Of a stretch of 64,000 nt of DNA, positions 1-12,199 are shown piece by piece; the stretch's first letter is position 1, and each line of letters starts with the position of its first letter. Under the pieces are notes generated by a model that saw only the letters and a program-made list of their open reading frames with translations, ran no database searches and was not told the origin of the DNA. Made by a program: the position numbers and the translations under genes. Origin of the DNA: Lineus longissimus (lineage: Eukaryota > Nemertea > Pilidiophora > Heteronemertea > Lineidae); assembly GCF_910592395.1 (NCBI RefSeq), contig NC_088309.1, positions 994,501 through 1,058,500 on the forward strand, read 5' to 3'.

Positions 1-3000
1 CTTGGCCCTTTGGATCAACTCTCACCTAAAAGAGAAACGTTTAGAAAAATAATAAAGAAAAAAAGTGGAGGGGTTACCATGCAGAAGTTGGAAAGTATTC
101 CAAGCTTATGCTGCTGGACGTGGCATCATTGTCGTATATACTGTTCAAGGAACTAACTTTCAAATCTTGAAGAGAATTTGTGATCTTCTATTTTTCTACA
201 GAGAATAGAGATTCAACATTCCTGAAGGCACCTGTCCAGCTGCCATTCAGCTAAACATGCAATAATTCCACTGACGTTCACTCACATCAAATTTAGGAAT
301 GGAGTCCAATCCTGGGAAGTCCTCAATGTCTCCTGTCTGTGTACTGAAACAAGCTCCATGCCACGGACACCGCACACGACCATTACACAAGGCACCTGTA
401 AGATCACAACAACGATCAACATGAAAACAGCCAAGCAATAGTAACAGAGAGTCGCCGGCCATCCTATGTGTTCTGAGAGATGACAGCTACATGTACATGT
501 ATGTAGATATTCTCGACTATTCCCCATCACCATTACCACTGCTTCTTCTTCTTAGGTTTTGATAAGGGTCAGTCGTAGAAGCTTTTGGCAGAGATGTTTT
601 GGCAGTGCTGATCTTTTTGTGGAATTGGTCAGGAGTTCCGCAAGTGAGCCCATACCTTTGACAAGAGGAGCCCCATAATGGGTGCACTTGTGTCCAACTG
701 CACTATACTGGCCACTTTCCTTGATAAGTAAAGCCTTGCCAGGCCCAACATCCACTTCACGCATCCTGAAAACACAAACACCAAGAATTCGTGAAATAGG
801 AACTGAGAACAAGAATACGTTTTCAAAAGTTGGTTTTAGTTTTTGCAACCAGCAGTAACCGCAATCTGAAGCCAAATGCAGCGAAAAGCAAACTTCAATT
901 GAACTAATAGGCCTACTTCCTATTCTTTATTAATAGTAAACTGTCTGCCAGTCCCATTGCAGGCACAAATTTTATTGTATCATCACCCAAAAGTGTATCT
1001 TGTACAGCACACTGAGAGCGTACTTGGACTATGCAGACCATTATTGAGTAACTCGAGATATTAGGAAAGCACTGCAGCACAACAGACTTGAACCTTCAAA
1101 ACTAAAAACACTCACTCTCCATCCTTCAAATCATCAAAGTTACAAACTATGGCTTCAACACTTGCTGACTTTGGCAATGGCTTGTATGGTTCTGGAACAG
1201 AAACATCACTTTGATATAACTATAATGCCAAGATTCAGAATGTATAGTTGCACAAAATAAGGCAGAATCCACACTCGATGTTTCAAAAAGGTATATGCCC
1301 AACAGTAACACCCTTGCTGCAGACAATATTTATGTCAGGTAAGACAAGAGTTCCACATATCATCCTACTATATAGTATACATGTATTTATATTGAAAAAC
1401 ACTGAATTTTTTTATTGATTTGGTGTATGCATTAGTAAGAACATCTTTCATGTGCTGTAATTGTTTCACTGTAACATAGGACAACAGCAAAGTGTATAAC
1501 AACAATTCAGATGAACAGATTAAAGTGTAACAGAATTCAACAAATAATCCAGCTATTTTGATAGCTAAATTTGACAGTGGTAATTTGAGACATTGATAAT
1601 GTAATAAGACAGAAAGTAACTGTGCATGAAAAACTGACCTTGGACAAAAATATGTAGAAGTTCGATAGAAATTTTGAGAAAATGCTAAGACAGCTGACTA
1701 AGGTCACATGAACTTGAGATAAACCTAAGACATCTAACTAATAAAAGCACAGAAAACAGCTACCCACAGATTATTTCCATCTGGAATAGTAAGTCAGGGA
1801 GCATGATGAAACATTAAGGTAACATAGGCATTATTTTGTTCATCCAATATCGCCCTAACTTATTAATTGAAGACTGTTAATCAAAACCTTTCTCATATTG
1901 TTACACATTCTGCATTGAATGAAGATAAATCAGCATCTAATTGCTTCCACTTTAGTTTTTCCTGTCTAAAACAAACAATTTCAAATGGTTCAGTTTTAAA
2001 ATTGCTAGAAGGCCTCCTACTGGAAGCCAGCCAGCATAGCCATGGTGTTTTCTTTTTGAAATTGAAGCAGATATTTTCATCTTACATGTTTGATCACTGA
2101 ACATTTCTCATATAAAAGACCTCAAGATACCTTGTAAATAATCACCTGGATCAAGTTTGTGATTTGAGAACATTCAAAATTACCAACCAAGTACAGATCA
2201 TTTCAAGGCGACCCAGCCCATTTGTGGGTTTTCATCAGGCTAGGGCTCCTCAAATCAAATTTCAAATTTTCCAAATAAGCCAAATCCTACCAAGTTTAAC
2301 AGGTGCAACAGGAGAAGCTGCAGGTGCTTTGTTAGTGGACACATCTACAGAAGCTGACAGAGAAGAACTATTTCCAGCAGCATGATTACTGACAGCAGCA
2401 GGCTCCTTCAATGCAACAGGCTGGTAAGCAGCATCAGTTGTTCTAGAGGCTCTCGTTGGACTAAACTCTGCAGCTGAAAAGGAGAAGAAGCTATACAGCT
2501 GAGGCACACACTAATCATTTTAATGAATACTATGACAACAAGCCAAGGCAATGTTTCGAAGGTCACACTCACAGTCAAGCCAATACATTACAATAGAACG
2601 CACAGCGGGGCACAGTACCCTGGCTTTATATGTTCTACATGTACAGGATGACACAAAATTATAACTAATAAGCATTTCATATAACGACAAAGCTCAATCA
2701 CCATGGACGATGCCATGGCTATATTTCAAATTACATAAGGATTGGCAAGATGCATGTTCAACATAATATATACATTAGATACGACACTTAAGAAGTTAGA
2801 CGCGGTATGTTTTGAGTATAGTCTCGCGTACTGCATATTTGTGGGATCATTCACAGCATGATTATAGGCAGTTGAGCACAACGCAGTGTTTTCTTTGATT
2901 GAAGGTGATATGCTTCACAGGTCATATCCGGTACGCACGTGACTATACTCAAAGTGTACCATCGCAACTTCCAGGCCAACTTCTTTATAGTGTCGTATAC

Positions 3001-3045
3001 TATTACTACATATTTATTCATACTTTTGGAACACGCTCCACCCAT
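1..3045 (-). CDS. AIFM3: AIFM3-like Rieske/oxidoreductase, 5' part only
   Basis: Apoptosis-inducing factor 3 family: an N-terminal Rieske [2Fe-2S] domain followed by an FAD/NAD-dependent oxidoreductase. Only the first ~175 codons are here; the gene leaves the window at its left edge. Coding exons in transcript order: 3045-3024, 2473-2291, 1191-1116, 765-656, 395-286, 25-1. All have AG/GT borders and the phases join without a break. The start was chosen because it gives MGGACSK, like the MGG start of vertebrate AIFM3: Gly2 fits N-myristoylation and Cys5 possible palmitoylation. After an Ala/Ser-rich linker, the Rieske ligands are seen as CTHYGAPL and CPWHGACF, followed by DFPGLDSI. The oxidoreductase part must lie outside. 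Introns are 260-1,100 bp and hold nothing I recognise. Confidence 0.87.
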
Positions 3046-3589
3046 CTTCAATTAAGCCTTAGCTAGCAGGAAGCTAAATAACCACTCTATCTTTATGTGG
3101 TTTTGAGGTTCAGCCGTCACATGTAACCAGTCTGAAGTATACAAGATTAAACAAAGCGTACAATTAATGCTGCAGCAATCGCAATGTACATTCAATTCAT
3201 GATGAGACACCCTGTATATTTTAGGTTAAGAGTGGAAGTAAACAAGCCCAGCATCAGCCATCACAAACAGCGTGTGGGGTGACACAGTCAATGAATATTT
3301 ACTTGAGATAAAAGACAAGTCGAATTTCTTCAATATAAGTAGTAGGCCTAGCTGGTTTTACTGCCTATACACTGAAAAATGATTCAAAAAGCTAAGTTTT
3401 GTCCAGTTTTGTGGCCCTTGACTCCAAAACAACACTTGTGGCGCCGTCTATCAATGACCAAATTTATAAGCTACAGACAATTATGTATATTTTCAAAATG
3501 TTGTTTTTCTCTTATATTCTTAATTTTTGCACCAAATTTATAATCAAGTATAAATAATTTCAAAATTTCTATATAGATAACTGAAGACT
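3046..3589. promoter_or_regulatory. Putative shared promoter region between AIFM3 (-) and MALT1 (+)
   Basis: About 0.5 kb lies between the AIFM3 start codon and the first plausible leader sequence of the paracaspase gene, so divergent transcription must start here or very near. I see no convincing TATA box and no strong CpG island. The call rests on gene orientation, not on motifs. Confidence 0.4.
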
Positions 3590-3816
3590 ATGACTTGGAT
3601 TGATTTGTACGAGTCAAAGGAGTACCAAGGAATAGTTTCACTTATTTCTGCAGTGCACCCCATGGAAAATCTGGGTTTTCCCCAGTCCTTGCCAAGTTCA
3701 ACGCAACCAGGAAGTGAAAACAACAGTCACCAAGTTTCTCGTTATTCGCCTATTTTATATCTGTTTAATCAGCGATGATGGTGATGGCTTTATGTAGAGT
3801 GTGCTGAATGTCTCAG
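3590..3816 (+). other. Tentative 5' leader exon of the paracaspase gene, with uORFs
   Basis: A strong donor (CTCAG|GTGAGT) sits after 3816, and the next good acceptor is at 4580-4581, before the first coding exon. If spliced this way, the ATG at 3808 opens a short upstream ORF of about 20 codons. It crosses the junction and ends inside the main CDS in another frame. A 62-codon ORF also starts at 3590. Both could dampen translation of the main ORF. The exon is inferred from splice signals alone, and its 5' end is unknown. Confidence 0.35.
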
Positions 3817-3960
3817 GTGAGTATGCTATATGATAGTTTTAGCAATAAACAGTGAGTAGAGTCAAGAGTGTCGGCGGGATGAATCCTGATGATAGCTGAT
3901 CACTAGTCTACTCTTACACTTAAGACGATAAAAGAAAAAATACTTCAAAGAAGCTTTTTA

Positions 3961-4084
3961 CGTCGATGTTTCATTCGACCAGCTGATCACACATCACTGT
4001 CATCAGTGTGCCCAGCTAGCCAAGGCAAGGGAGGTCAGCTGGGCATCACCATGGGCGTGGTCTAGTCGAATGAACCATCGAAGT
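3961..4084. repeat. Nested inverted repeat in the MALT1 leader intron
   Basis: Outer arms of 19 bp (3964-3982 and 4063-4081) pair with about two mismatches around the core TTCATTCGAC. Inside them, TGCCCAGCT and AGCTGGGCA form a second perfect 9-bp stem. The outline is that of a small hairpin or MITE remnant; no target duplication is evident. Confidence 0.5.
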
Positions 4085-4591
4085 ATAATATTGGCTGAGA
4101 CTCGTCTGACTTGTATCGCCGTAATAGTTTTAAGACTAGGCGTGGTCTCGTGGCGGCTGAAGGGTATATCGCAACCTATGCTGATGCGGGAGTTGTGGGC
4201 ATCTTCAGATCGAGAAGAAATGTTTTCTATATCATGAAATAGGTGGCACATTGTTGCTGTAGTGTAGAGCTGTCTGATCTCATCATCATGGACATGAATG
4301 GCATTCTCAATTCCTACCAGGTTACCGAGCCACGACGTCACAACAAGCTGAGCAACACGTCAGGCCAAGGTTGCAGAAAGAACTGGCAAAGAACTTTCAA
4401 TGGCATGCACTGCTGACCATGCTGCTGACTGCAGGCCAAACAATACCAATACCATTAACATAGTGGCCAATTGTCAGCTTTTGGTGTGTTATGTTTGGCG
4501 TAAGCTCTCAGCCTTGATTAGATCACCATTTATTTGATGCTATAAACATGTCCCACTTCCCAATTCCAAACTTCTTTTCAGGGACATTCAA

Positions 4592-7500
4592 ATGATGAAA
4601 ATGGCCCAGAAAAAGCAACCGGATCCCAAACTTAAAGAGATTGTGCGGAGTTTTAAGAAGGAGTTTTTACTGAAGAATATCCTCGACCTCGATGGGCTGA
4701 TTTACCAGGGTGTGGTTCAATGTACTTGGCGTCACTGGAAAGAATTCCTTTCATATCTCCAGAAAAGGGGAACACTCACGTAAGTGATACCATCCATTGA
4801 CCATTCTATCCTTGTTGTTACAGTAAGGGCCCCATTATCAACACCCAGGAGTGAAGGGTGCATTCACAAGCCCTGTAAGTGATATTGTAGTCATTTGAAA
4901 GAAAACAAAATTAAATACCAGGATGCCATCATATACTGACAGTCTAATGCAGAAAGCACTGTAGTTGCAGAGTAAAGAGTTTTTGTGGCTCTATTTGTTT
5001 TGTATTGGTCAAATTTTGGACAAGTTGATATTGATGAATGCAGAACAGTGCATTTGTCCTGGTCAAAATGTCTGAAAGCAAGGAAAATATGCCGAGTTGA
5101 CTTGCTGTAAAGATCAGAAGGATCATGTATTTTCTTCTATCAAATTTCAGACAGAGAGATGTTACTGAGGGGAGAATTGGTTCTGGTCAGGATGACAACA
5201 TGGAAAGGATTTTGAATATACTTGCGGTTAAGGCCAAAAGGGTGGCTGATCTGATAGACTACCTCTATCATACAGAGAGCTATTCAGCTTTAAGAGTCTT
5301 CGGTATTCAGATTGAAGGTAAGCTCATCAGTGGGACGCTGTTGTAAAGAATCGACTTCATTATCAGAAGGTCATGGGTTCAACTCCAGGCCGATTCACTG
5401 CTTGAATGAGTTCAAATAGGCGTTTTTAAGCTGATGCTCCCTGAAACCCAACACCATTATCTTTGGAGAACCAGTCAAGAATAGGAGAACTTCCTATTAC
5501 TTGGAACTGCATTATGAATAGTTAGTTATCAGTGTTATTGAGTGTAAAGCTATCGCTCACTTCTTTTCAAAGATTTAGAGTGCTGATGTGGGTCACATAA
5601 TTTTACTTGCTCAGATGAATTGAGTTTTACAAAGTCAAACTTTGGAAAACCAACCATGTTGATTATTCTCTGTTGCAATCCAGTTATTCAATATCATGTT
5701 CTGCCTAGAACTGCCCTTTGAGATTACACAAAGAGTCATGGTCATCAACTCTGTAAATACATGTAATGTACATATAAATTGAGTATTTCATTTGCAGTGC
5801 TGACCAAATGTTGCCACTTTTGGCTGGGTTTTATTTTTTAAGTGCTTATCTTTTCAGCACCACAGCCTGTGCCAAGAGATATACCACCATCTCCTGTAAC
5901 TAGTGGTGAATACAACGTTGACGATGTTACTGGATATCACCAAGGTCATGCATTTCCACCACTTTTTAAGGAACAACCATCAGAATACACGCGTGTACAT
6001 TCAGGACAAGCAATCAAATTTGAACCGTGCTATGCTGAGGGAGCGAAGAGGTATCAGTGGTTTAAAGCTGTTTCAGAGGGATTTCAACTCCAGTATGAAA
6101 GTGACACTTGTGGCACATTTCAGGTATTCGCACTTATACTTGTGTATTTCATAACTACAGAGGATTAGTCACACTTATATGCACTATTTTCAGACTTGTA
6201 ACTCAATTAGACTAGCCCGCACCAGTCCCTGATTACAATAGATGAAATCCACGTTGAAGAATTCAGAAATTAAGGTCTCACTGCCTAGTTGTCCTTGCTT
6301 GGAATCGATACATGGCCATATCATTAATCTAGGCAAGCTGCAATGATTTACTAGAATATAATCAAATGAAGGTTGTCAGGCTTGGGGAAAACCATTGAAG
6401 ATGAGGAGGGTAGGAAAGCACATATATGTAGGAACGGCTAGAACTTGAATATTGTCTCTGCTTGTATATCATAGGATTCTTTCAGATTCCAGAAGCCAAA
6501 TTGACTCATGCGGGAACCTACATATGTAAAGCATTCAACGATGTTGGCTCGGCTTCAAGCAAGAATATTAGAGTTCATATACTTGGTGGTATGTACCATG
6601 TAATGATATTTCATTTTATTCTTCTGACTTGGGTCAAGTTTGGTATGGAATGATGAGTTGACAGATTCTCTATTTATCAATGTGAATGATATTTTAGGAG
6701 GGTTTGTCTTGACTTAAGTTCACTAGTAGCTAAACTCGGCCAATAATGCATTTTGCTGACAATGCAACCTGTGTTTTAGCAATGTTGTCAAATCTTATAA
6801 TAATTTTAAATGTCTTTTCCAGATCAACATCAGCATCAACTCCTCAGTCCAGTAATCAGTCAACAGCCACAGTCAGTTCTTGGAGTGACAGGTGAAGACG
6901 TGGTGTTTACGTGTCATGCAACTGGGAGAGGCCCTTTGACCTATCAATGGTACAACAGTAAAGGAAAGTTAAACGGTAAAGTCACAAGCAATCATCTACA
7001 GCTTGTTAAAGGACCAACTGAATTATTTAGCGTATCATATCTAAGCTGTTGGCTGCCCAGTCACCTTCCACTCTATGGTGTTAATTTCAGTCATTAAATG
7101 GGGTGTGAGTGTTTAAAGATGCCGGGAGCCAAAGGAGATTGATACAATATGATCATCTCGTAATGGCCAGAGTTACTCAAGTTGAGATGCAACGTCTCAA
7201 TATGTCCGAAGTTGCTTGAGATCAGTTGTAAGTCTCTTGAGACACCTGGGGTGGGTGGAGACAGAATGTAAATATCTGATCTGGGATGACAGTTCTCCCT
7301 GAGTAGTCATCCAAGCCATGTGAGTTCTCCAAGCCTTGGCTTTGTTTTGAACAATTCATTGTGAACCCAAAACTGTTGTCATACTTATTTGCTCTCTTCA
7401 AGGTGCTACACAGAATGAGCTGAGACTGAATACTCATTACGAGGATGCTTACATATGTGTGGTGACGGATGCCGATGGTGTCACAGCTGTGTCAAAGGAA

Positions 7501-10500
7501 GCCAAGTTTCAGATAGTAAAGCTAGAAAAATCTTCAACTGGATTTACAGGTATTCGAGAACTTTTTATCTCAGTTTATTTTCCCTGATATGTATGATTTA
7601 TGATTTCATCGAGGTTGCACAAGTCATTTATTTAGCATACCTTTCATGCAGACTACACGTGGCCTTAAATAAGCTTGCTTGCAACCAAAGCTAGACGCAA
7701 AATGTGAAACGTAGCATTTTACAAATGTTTTTTATACACATGCATGCATGTATATACATCGACTACTGTACAAGAACTCTTAACTTTGCCAATAGTCTGA
7801 TATCATTTTCATCATGCAGCGACTTCCAAAGTTGCCCTCCTAATAGGAAATGGGAATTACAAGACTAACAGCAAATTGGATGCGGTGTACAGAGATATAC
7901 CACGACTCTCCCATTTACTAAAGAATATGGGTTTCCAAGTGGTCGCCTGTTATGACTTGACAGTTGTTGAAATGAAGAAGGTTGTCACTTTCTTTGCCAG
8001 CCTTATGATGGAAGGTGTCTATGGTAAGCGATTTAACTGTTCAAGCCAAATAAGGGTGTGTTTTTCGTTCTGAAAAAAATGTCAATTACAGACCTGACAG
8101 GACATCAACATATTACTCATAAGGATTATTTTGACGTCATTTGTCGATTAGGCTACTTACAGAAGGCATGGAGGTGTTATACAACTCTCTGCAGAAAGTC
8201 TGACATCGTCCTTGATCCCGGTGATGATAAGAAGTCCTCAGAGGGGGTGGCATATCTTAGTGTCTTTGTGGGTATTTGAATATCACATCTACTTTCAGCA
8301 TTTGTTTATGTCGTGGGGCATGGTCATTATTACCAAGGCCAGAATTACCTCCTGGCATATGATGCTCACATTGATATCAGACCAGATGAAGATGCCTTCC
8401 TAATTGAATGGATGTTGAGAGAGTTACAGGGGAAGACTCCAGCTCTGAAAGCTATCTTCCTGGATATATGCAGAATGCAGTAAGTGCTATGATAGCATTA
8501 CATGCAACAGTGACGAGAGGGTCATGATCATAATCAGGAGGTTGTGGATTTGACTTTTGGAAGGATAACTTGTGTTTTGCCTCAATGTCGTGAAGTGGCA
8601 CGTTGGAAAACCGTTCACTTTCACCATGTATTCATTGTAAACGTGTTCAATATAATTCTGTTCCACTGTGTCAAGATTTAGGTTCTCATCAGTTCAGATG
8701 TCAGCCTTTAGTCAATCTTTTAATAATTGCTTCTTTCAGACCAAAACCTTTTGACAAAAGCACAAGGGCTGATCAACGTTCAAAAACGACTCCAGATCGT
8801 GATGGTGACAGTGATGATAAAAGCAACCCAGTGATGATTGAACTCCCAGCCGACAAGAATACGATAATATGTTATGCTACGTACGTAAAAACATTGGTTA
8901 CTTTTATCATTGACACTTTTATTATACTGTATTCTCATTATATGGAACTTTGCCATGTTCAGTGACAATATGATACCCAAAGGTTAAATATTGTGAAAAT
9001 AACAGTTTCAGAATGTCAGGTCAAAAAATGAAATGCAGACCTGAGGTCATTTCAGATGATTACATGAGACTAACTTGAATATTGGTCATGAGCCAGTCAC
9101 TGAGACTACTATGATTACGTATGGTGCTTCATCAGGATTGGGGTGACTAAACCAAACTATGGGTGCACAGAAAGCCCATCCTATCTCGAGGAGGAATACT
9201 CCTTGGAGAACTGTGGGTGCACAGAAAGCCCATCCTATCTCGAGGAGGAATACTCCTTGGAGAACTATGGGTGCACAGAAAGCCCATCCTATCTCGAGGA
9301 GGAATACTCCTTGGAGAACTGTGGGTGCACAGAAAGCCCATCCTATCTCGAGGAGGAATACTCCTTGGAGAACTATGGGTGCACAGAAAGCCCATCCTAT
9401 CTCGAGGAGGAATACTCCTTGGAGAACTATGGGTGCACAGAAAGCCCATCCTATCTCGAGGAGGAATACTCCTTGGAGAACTATGGGTGCACAGAAAGCC
9501 CATCCTATCTCGAGGAGGAATACTCCTTGGAGAACTATGGGTGCACAGAAAGCCCATCCTATCTCGAGGAGGAATACTCCAGGCTGGAAAACAACACTGC
9601 CAAGTGCAGGGTCAACACAGTGAAAGACGAATCACTGTAAGGACTTAATTAGGAACTACAGTGGAACCTCCCTTAGCGGACACCTCTCTATTAAGGACAC
9701 TTGTTTTGGTCCCAAATTAGATGTTTCCATTCAATTTGACCTCTCTAATCAGGACACCTCTCTATCAAGGACAGCCCCTGTCAGTCCCATGGGGGTCCTT
9801 AATAGAGAGGTTCTACTGTACATGTATATAGCTGAACTCCTTCTTTTCTAGGGGTGAATTTGCCAAAAGTTACGAAGTGCACAATGAAGATCCACAGTCC
9901 TTCTTTGTAGCCTGCCTCATGGAAGCTCTGCCAGTCAAAGAACCTCTCGAATTTATAAGTTTCCGAGTGAAACAAAGTAAGTCCTAGTTAGTTAGTTTGA
10001 TGTTCATGTACGCAGCAGTGATCCGTTTCCCAGATTGTGCCACTTGCCATAGGAATCGAAGAGGACAGCAGCCACCATACCATGGTGGAGTGAAGCTGAA
10101 AGTACCCCACATCTGAATTCCAAAATGTTTTGTTGCAAACATGCAAGACCTTATTGAAACTCAAGTAATAATACAAATGTGTGGTTATCATGATTTTTAT
10201 CAGAATGGCGTTTAGAGGCATCTGAATTCTTCATTGGAAAGCTCGAGTTTTCATGATAAGTCAAGTACTAAGATCGACTGTCATTAATGCAAGGTCTTCA
10301 TTTTCAGTAATGCAAAAATACTGTGAAAAATACAAAACCCTACAGTACCCTGTGGTCAAGAGCAGCCTTGCAGATGGACGTTCACTTTGGGATGATGTTG
10401 ATAAAACAGGACGAACAAAAGAATATCAAGCTGGCATATTACAGTGGGAATCAGCAAACAGTAAGGACCTTTTTTAAAAATCATTGACCCCAAGATAAAG

Positions 10501-11433
10501 CTTAAAATTTAGTTGTCAATAAGCTCAATGAGAGGGCAATACATGTATCCAAAATGTGCCCCTGACTGAGGTTCAACCACCATCTGTTCTCGAGCTTCCC
10601 CAACATTGTGAATTTCATGTTCCGCCATACCTTTTCAGTTCTTCCCCCTCCGCTATATTTGAACATTGATCGAATAAATATCCAAGTCCATCTTGACTTT
10701 GTGGCGACAGTGACCAACCAGTTCCGTGTCGTCGTGACAGTCATGCAGAATGATGTCGCCGAAATTCCATACAAAGCATACATTTGTGATCGGCTCATAC
10801 CACAGGTGAGTAACTTCCCATTCTAAGCTCTTCATGACCCTAAAGACCTGCGCAAAACATATTTATGCAACATTCCAGGAGGTGAAGTTTTTCTTGTCAG
10901 TCGCCCATCAATCAGAAAGAACGGGATTTCAAATGTTACTGTCTTTAAAATTTCAACTTCCCTTATTTACCTTTTCAAACCTTTTTCAGGGCATAACAGC
11001 GAAGCTCTACGATAAAGTTGAAGAAGAAGTTGTAGGAAATGGAATGAAAAGGACAGTGACAGTTTTTAAGAATTTGCAAAAACTGGAGGTGAGCAAGGCA
11101 TGCCCTGATCAGTCAATATCGGTATATTAATGTTAGCTTTTAGATTAAAAGATGCCCCTATGTACTGCCCGTTGCAACTTGACAACTATCGTAGCGCATA
11201 AGTGGATAGCGCATTTCAAGGCATCTGTTGACTCTTGATTCTGTTCTGTTTTTCAGGATAATTTAAAAGTGCATTTACTTCTGGTTTCCCTGCCAGGACC
11301 ACAAGTGAAAGTTGACTATCTGCTTGATTTTGAAAAGCCGATGATAGCAAAAATAAACATTTGGAAATCAGAAGGCATCTTCAGACAGGGTATTGAAGAG
11401 ATAAGGCAGAAACACAAAGATAAAGCAAACTGA
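4592..11433 (+). CDS. MALT1: MALT1-like paracaspase with N-terminal CARD-like domain, complete
   Basis: Caspase-like Arg-specific protease and scaffold, in vertebrates the enzyme of CARD-coiled-coil/BCL10/MALT1 signalling to NF-kB. Coding exons: 4592-4779, 5151-5317, 5858-6123, 6486-6588, 6823-6975, 7403-7549, 7820-8023, 8299-8479, 8740-8880, 9852-9976, 10308-10460, 10639-10805, 10990-11088, 11257-11433. They total 2,271 nt (756 aa; human 824) and all phases agree. Domains: death-fold ~11-115, Ig-like ~140-240 and ~245-335, paracaspase ~342-560, third Ig-like ~600-755. Catalytic His417 lies in VVGHGHY and Cys467 in LDICRMQ. The S1-pocket acids of human MALT1 (D365, D462, E500) match D367, D465 and E525, so Arg specificity is expected. 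Trp605 matches the allosteric Trp580. Relative to human, about 22 charged residues are inserted after the catalytic Cys. The start is the first ATG of a run after the acceptor; ATG+2 codons is also possible. Confidence 0.9.
9157..9581. repeat. 54-bp minisatellite, 8 copies, in a MALT1 intron
   Basis: Eight near-identical units, each starting GGTGCACAGAAAGCCCATCC; the last is cut short. Units differ mainly at one site (AACTGTG versus AACTATG). Since 54 is a multiple of 3 and the unit has no stop in several frames, it gives long open frames on both strands, e.g. an 18-residue repeat starting GCTESPSYLEEEY. It lies in the 971-bp intron between the coding exons ending at 8880 and starting at 9852. 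The flanking exons join perfectly without it. Confidence 0.95.
9659..9818. mobile_element. MITE, 160 bp, TA target duplication
   Basis: It starts CAGTGGAACCTCCCTTAGCG and ends with the near-reverse complement ...AATAGAGAGGTTCTACTG. The inverted termini are about 25-28 bp, and TA dinucleotides flank both ends (9657-9658, 9819-9820). The interior repeats 'cacctctctat(t/c)aaggac' motifs. It has no coding capacity. TA duplication fits a non-autonomous Tc1/mariner-type element, but the superfamily is inferred. Confidence 0.8.
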
Positions 11434-11790
11434 GACGCTGAATACTGAGCAAGCAGTGTTTTGGGACAAGCTCATGTGGCTGACATTGACAATGGCCTAT
11501 ACTCAAAACAGAGGAGTCTCGCTACAGATAGAAGGGCAAACATGTACATGTATATGCAAGCCATTAGTGCTCACAGTTGCTAGCTCATACCTATATTGGG
11601 TGCTATCATGTGGGAAATAAAGTGCCCCACTTACAGATGATTTTTATCTCACTGGTTTGTGATAACTCTTGCTGCAAAGACTGATAAAAAAAGGCAAGGA
11701 ATGGTGCCATATATTTGATGTTATCTGTAAATATTGTAAATCTGCTGGCTGAGAGAATGAATAAAAGCCTTCTTAAACACTTTCTGGCAA
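11434..11790 (+). terminator. MALT1 3' UTR with poly(A) signals
   Basis: After the stop codon the sequence is AT-rich, with two AATAAA hexamers at 11616-11621 and 11760-11765. The second is followed by T-rich sequence and is the better candidate for the main 3' end. Nothing else is recognised up to the repeats that begin near 12200. Confidence 0.6.
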
Positions 11791-12199
11791 TTTAAAAAAA
11801 CTTAGGAAAAAAAGATGTTACAAAGGAGGTTTAGCAAATTTTGCTTGCTGCATTGTCACGATGTAGAACTTGTCACGCGACTTGGATGTCTTGGAATATC
11901 AGGTGGAGGGTGGGTTAGGACATGAAAATGGAAATCTGTTTCGGATTGTCTCCAAGTCACATACAGCTAATTGTGATGAACATAGTGAATGCACACTGGA
12001 TCAGACCAGGTTGTATATTCGTTGGTTCTCCTGTGAGCAATCTGAGAATGACTATATTGATGAATGATGTCTAAAATTGATTGAAATATCGTCTGCAAAT
12101 GTGTGTTATCTCCAGGCCACTCTTGGTTGTAACCAGAAGATAAATTCATGAATCTTGGACACATTGTCACTTATCAGCTCAGCTCAGTGGTTGGTGCCT

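Noticed and set aside
3590-3778. 62-codon ORF as the N-terminus of the paracaspase
   Set aside because: It stops before any good donor that would join it in frame to the CARD exon; at most it is an upstream ORF.
4003-4341. 112-codon minus-strand ORF in the MALT1 leader intron
   Set aside because: No recognisable domain, no splice partners, and it overlaps the inverted repeat at 3961-4084. It could be a decayed element, but I cannot support it as a gene.
8058-8279. A possible extra exon between the two halves of the paracaspase domain
   Set aside because: The exon ending at 8023 and the one starting at 8299 join in phase (GVY-A-FVYVVGHG) and match MALT1 without any insert.
9143-9640. A 165-codon repetitive protein over the minisatellite, or a CRISPR array
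   Set aside because: Several frames are open only because the unit is 54 bp without stops, and the flanking MALT1 exons splice correctly around it. There are no spacers and this is an animal genome.
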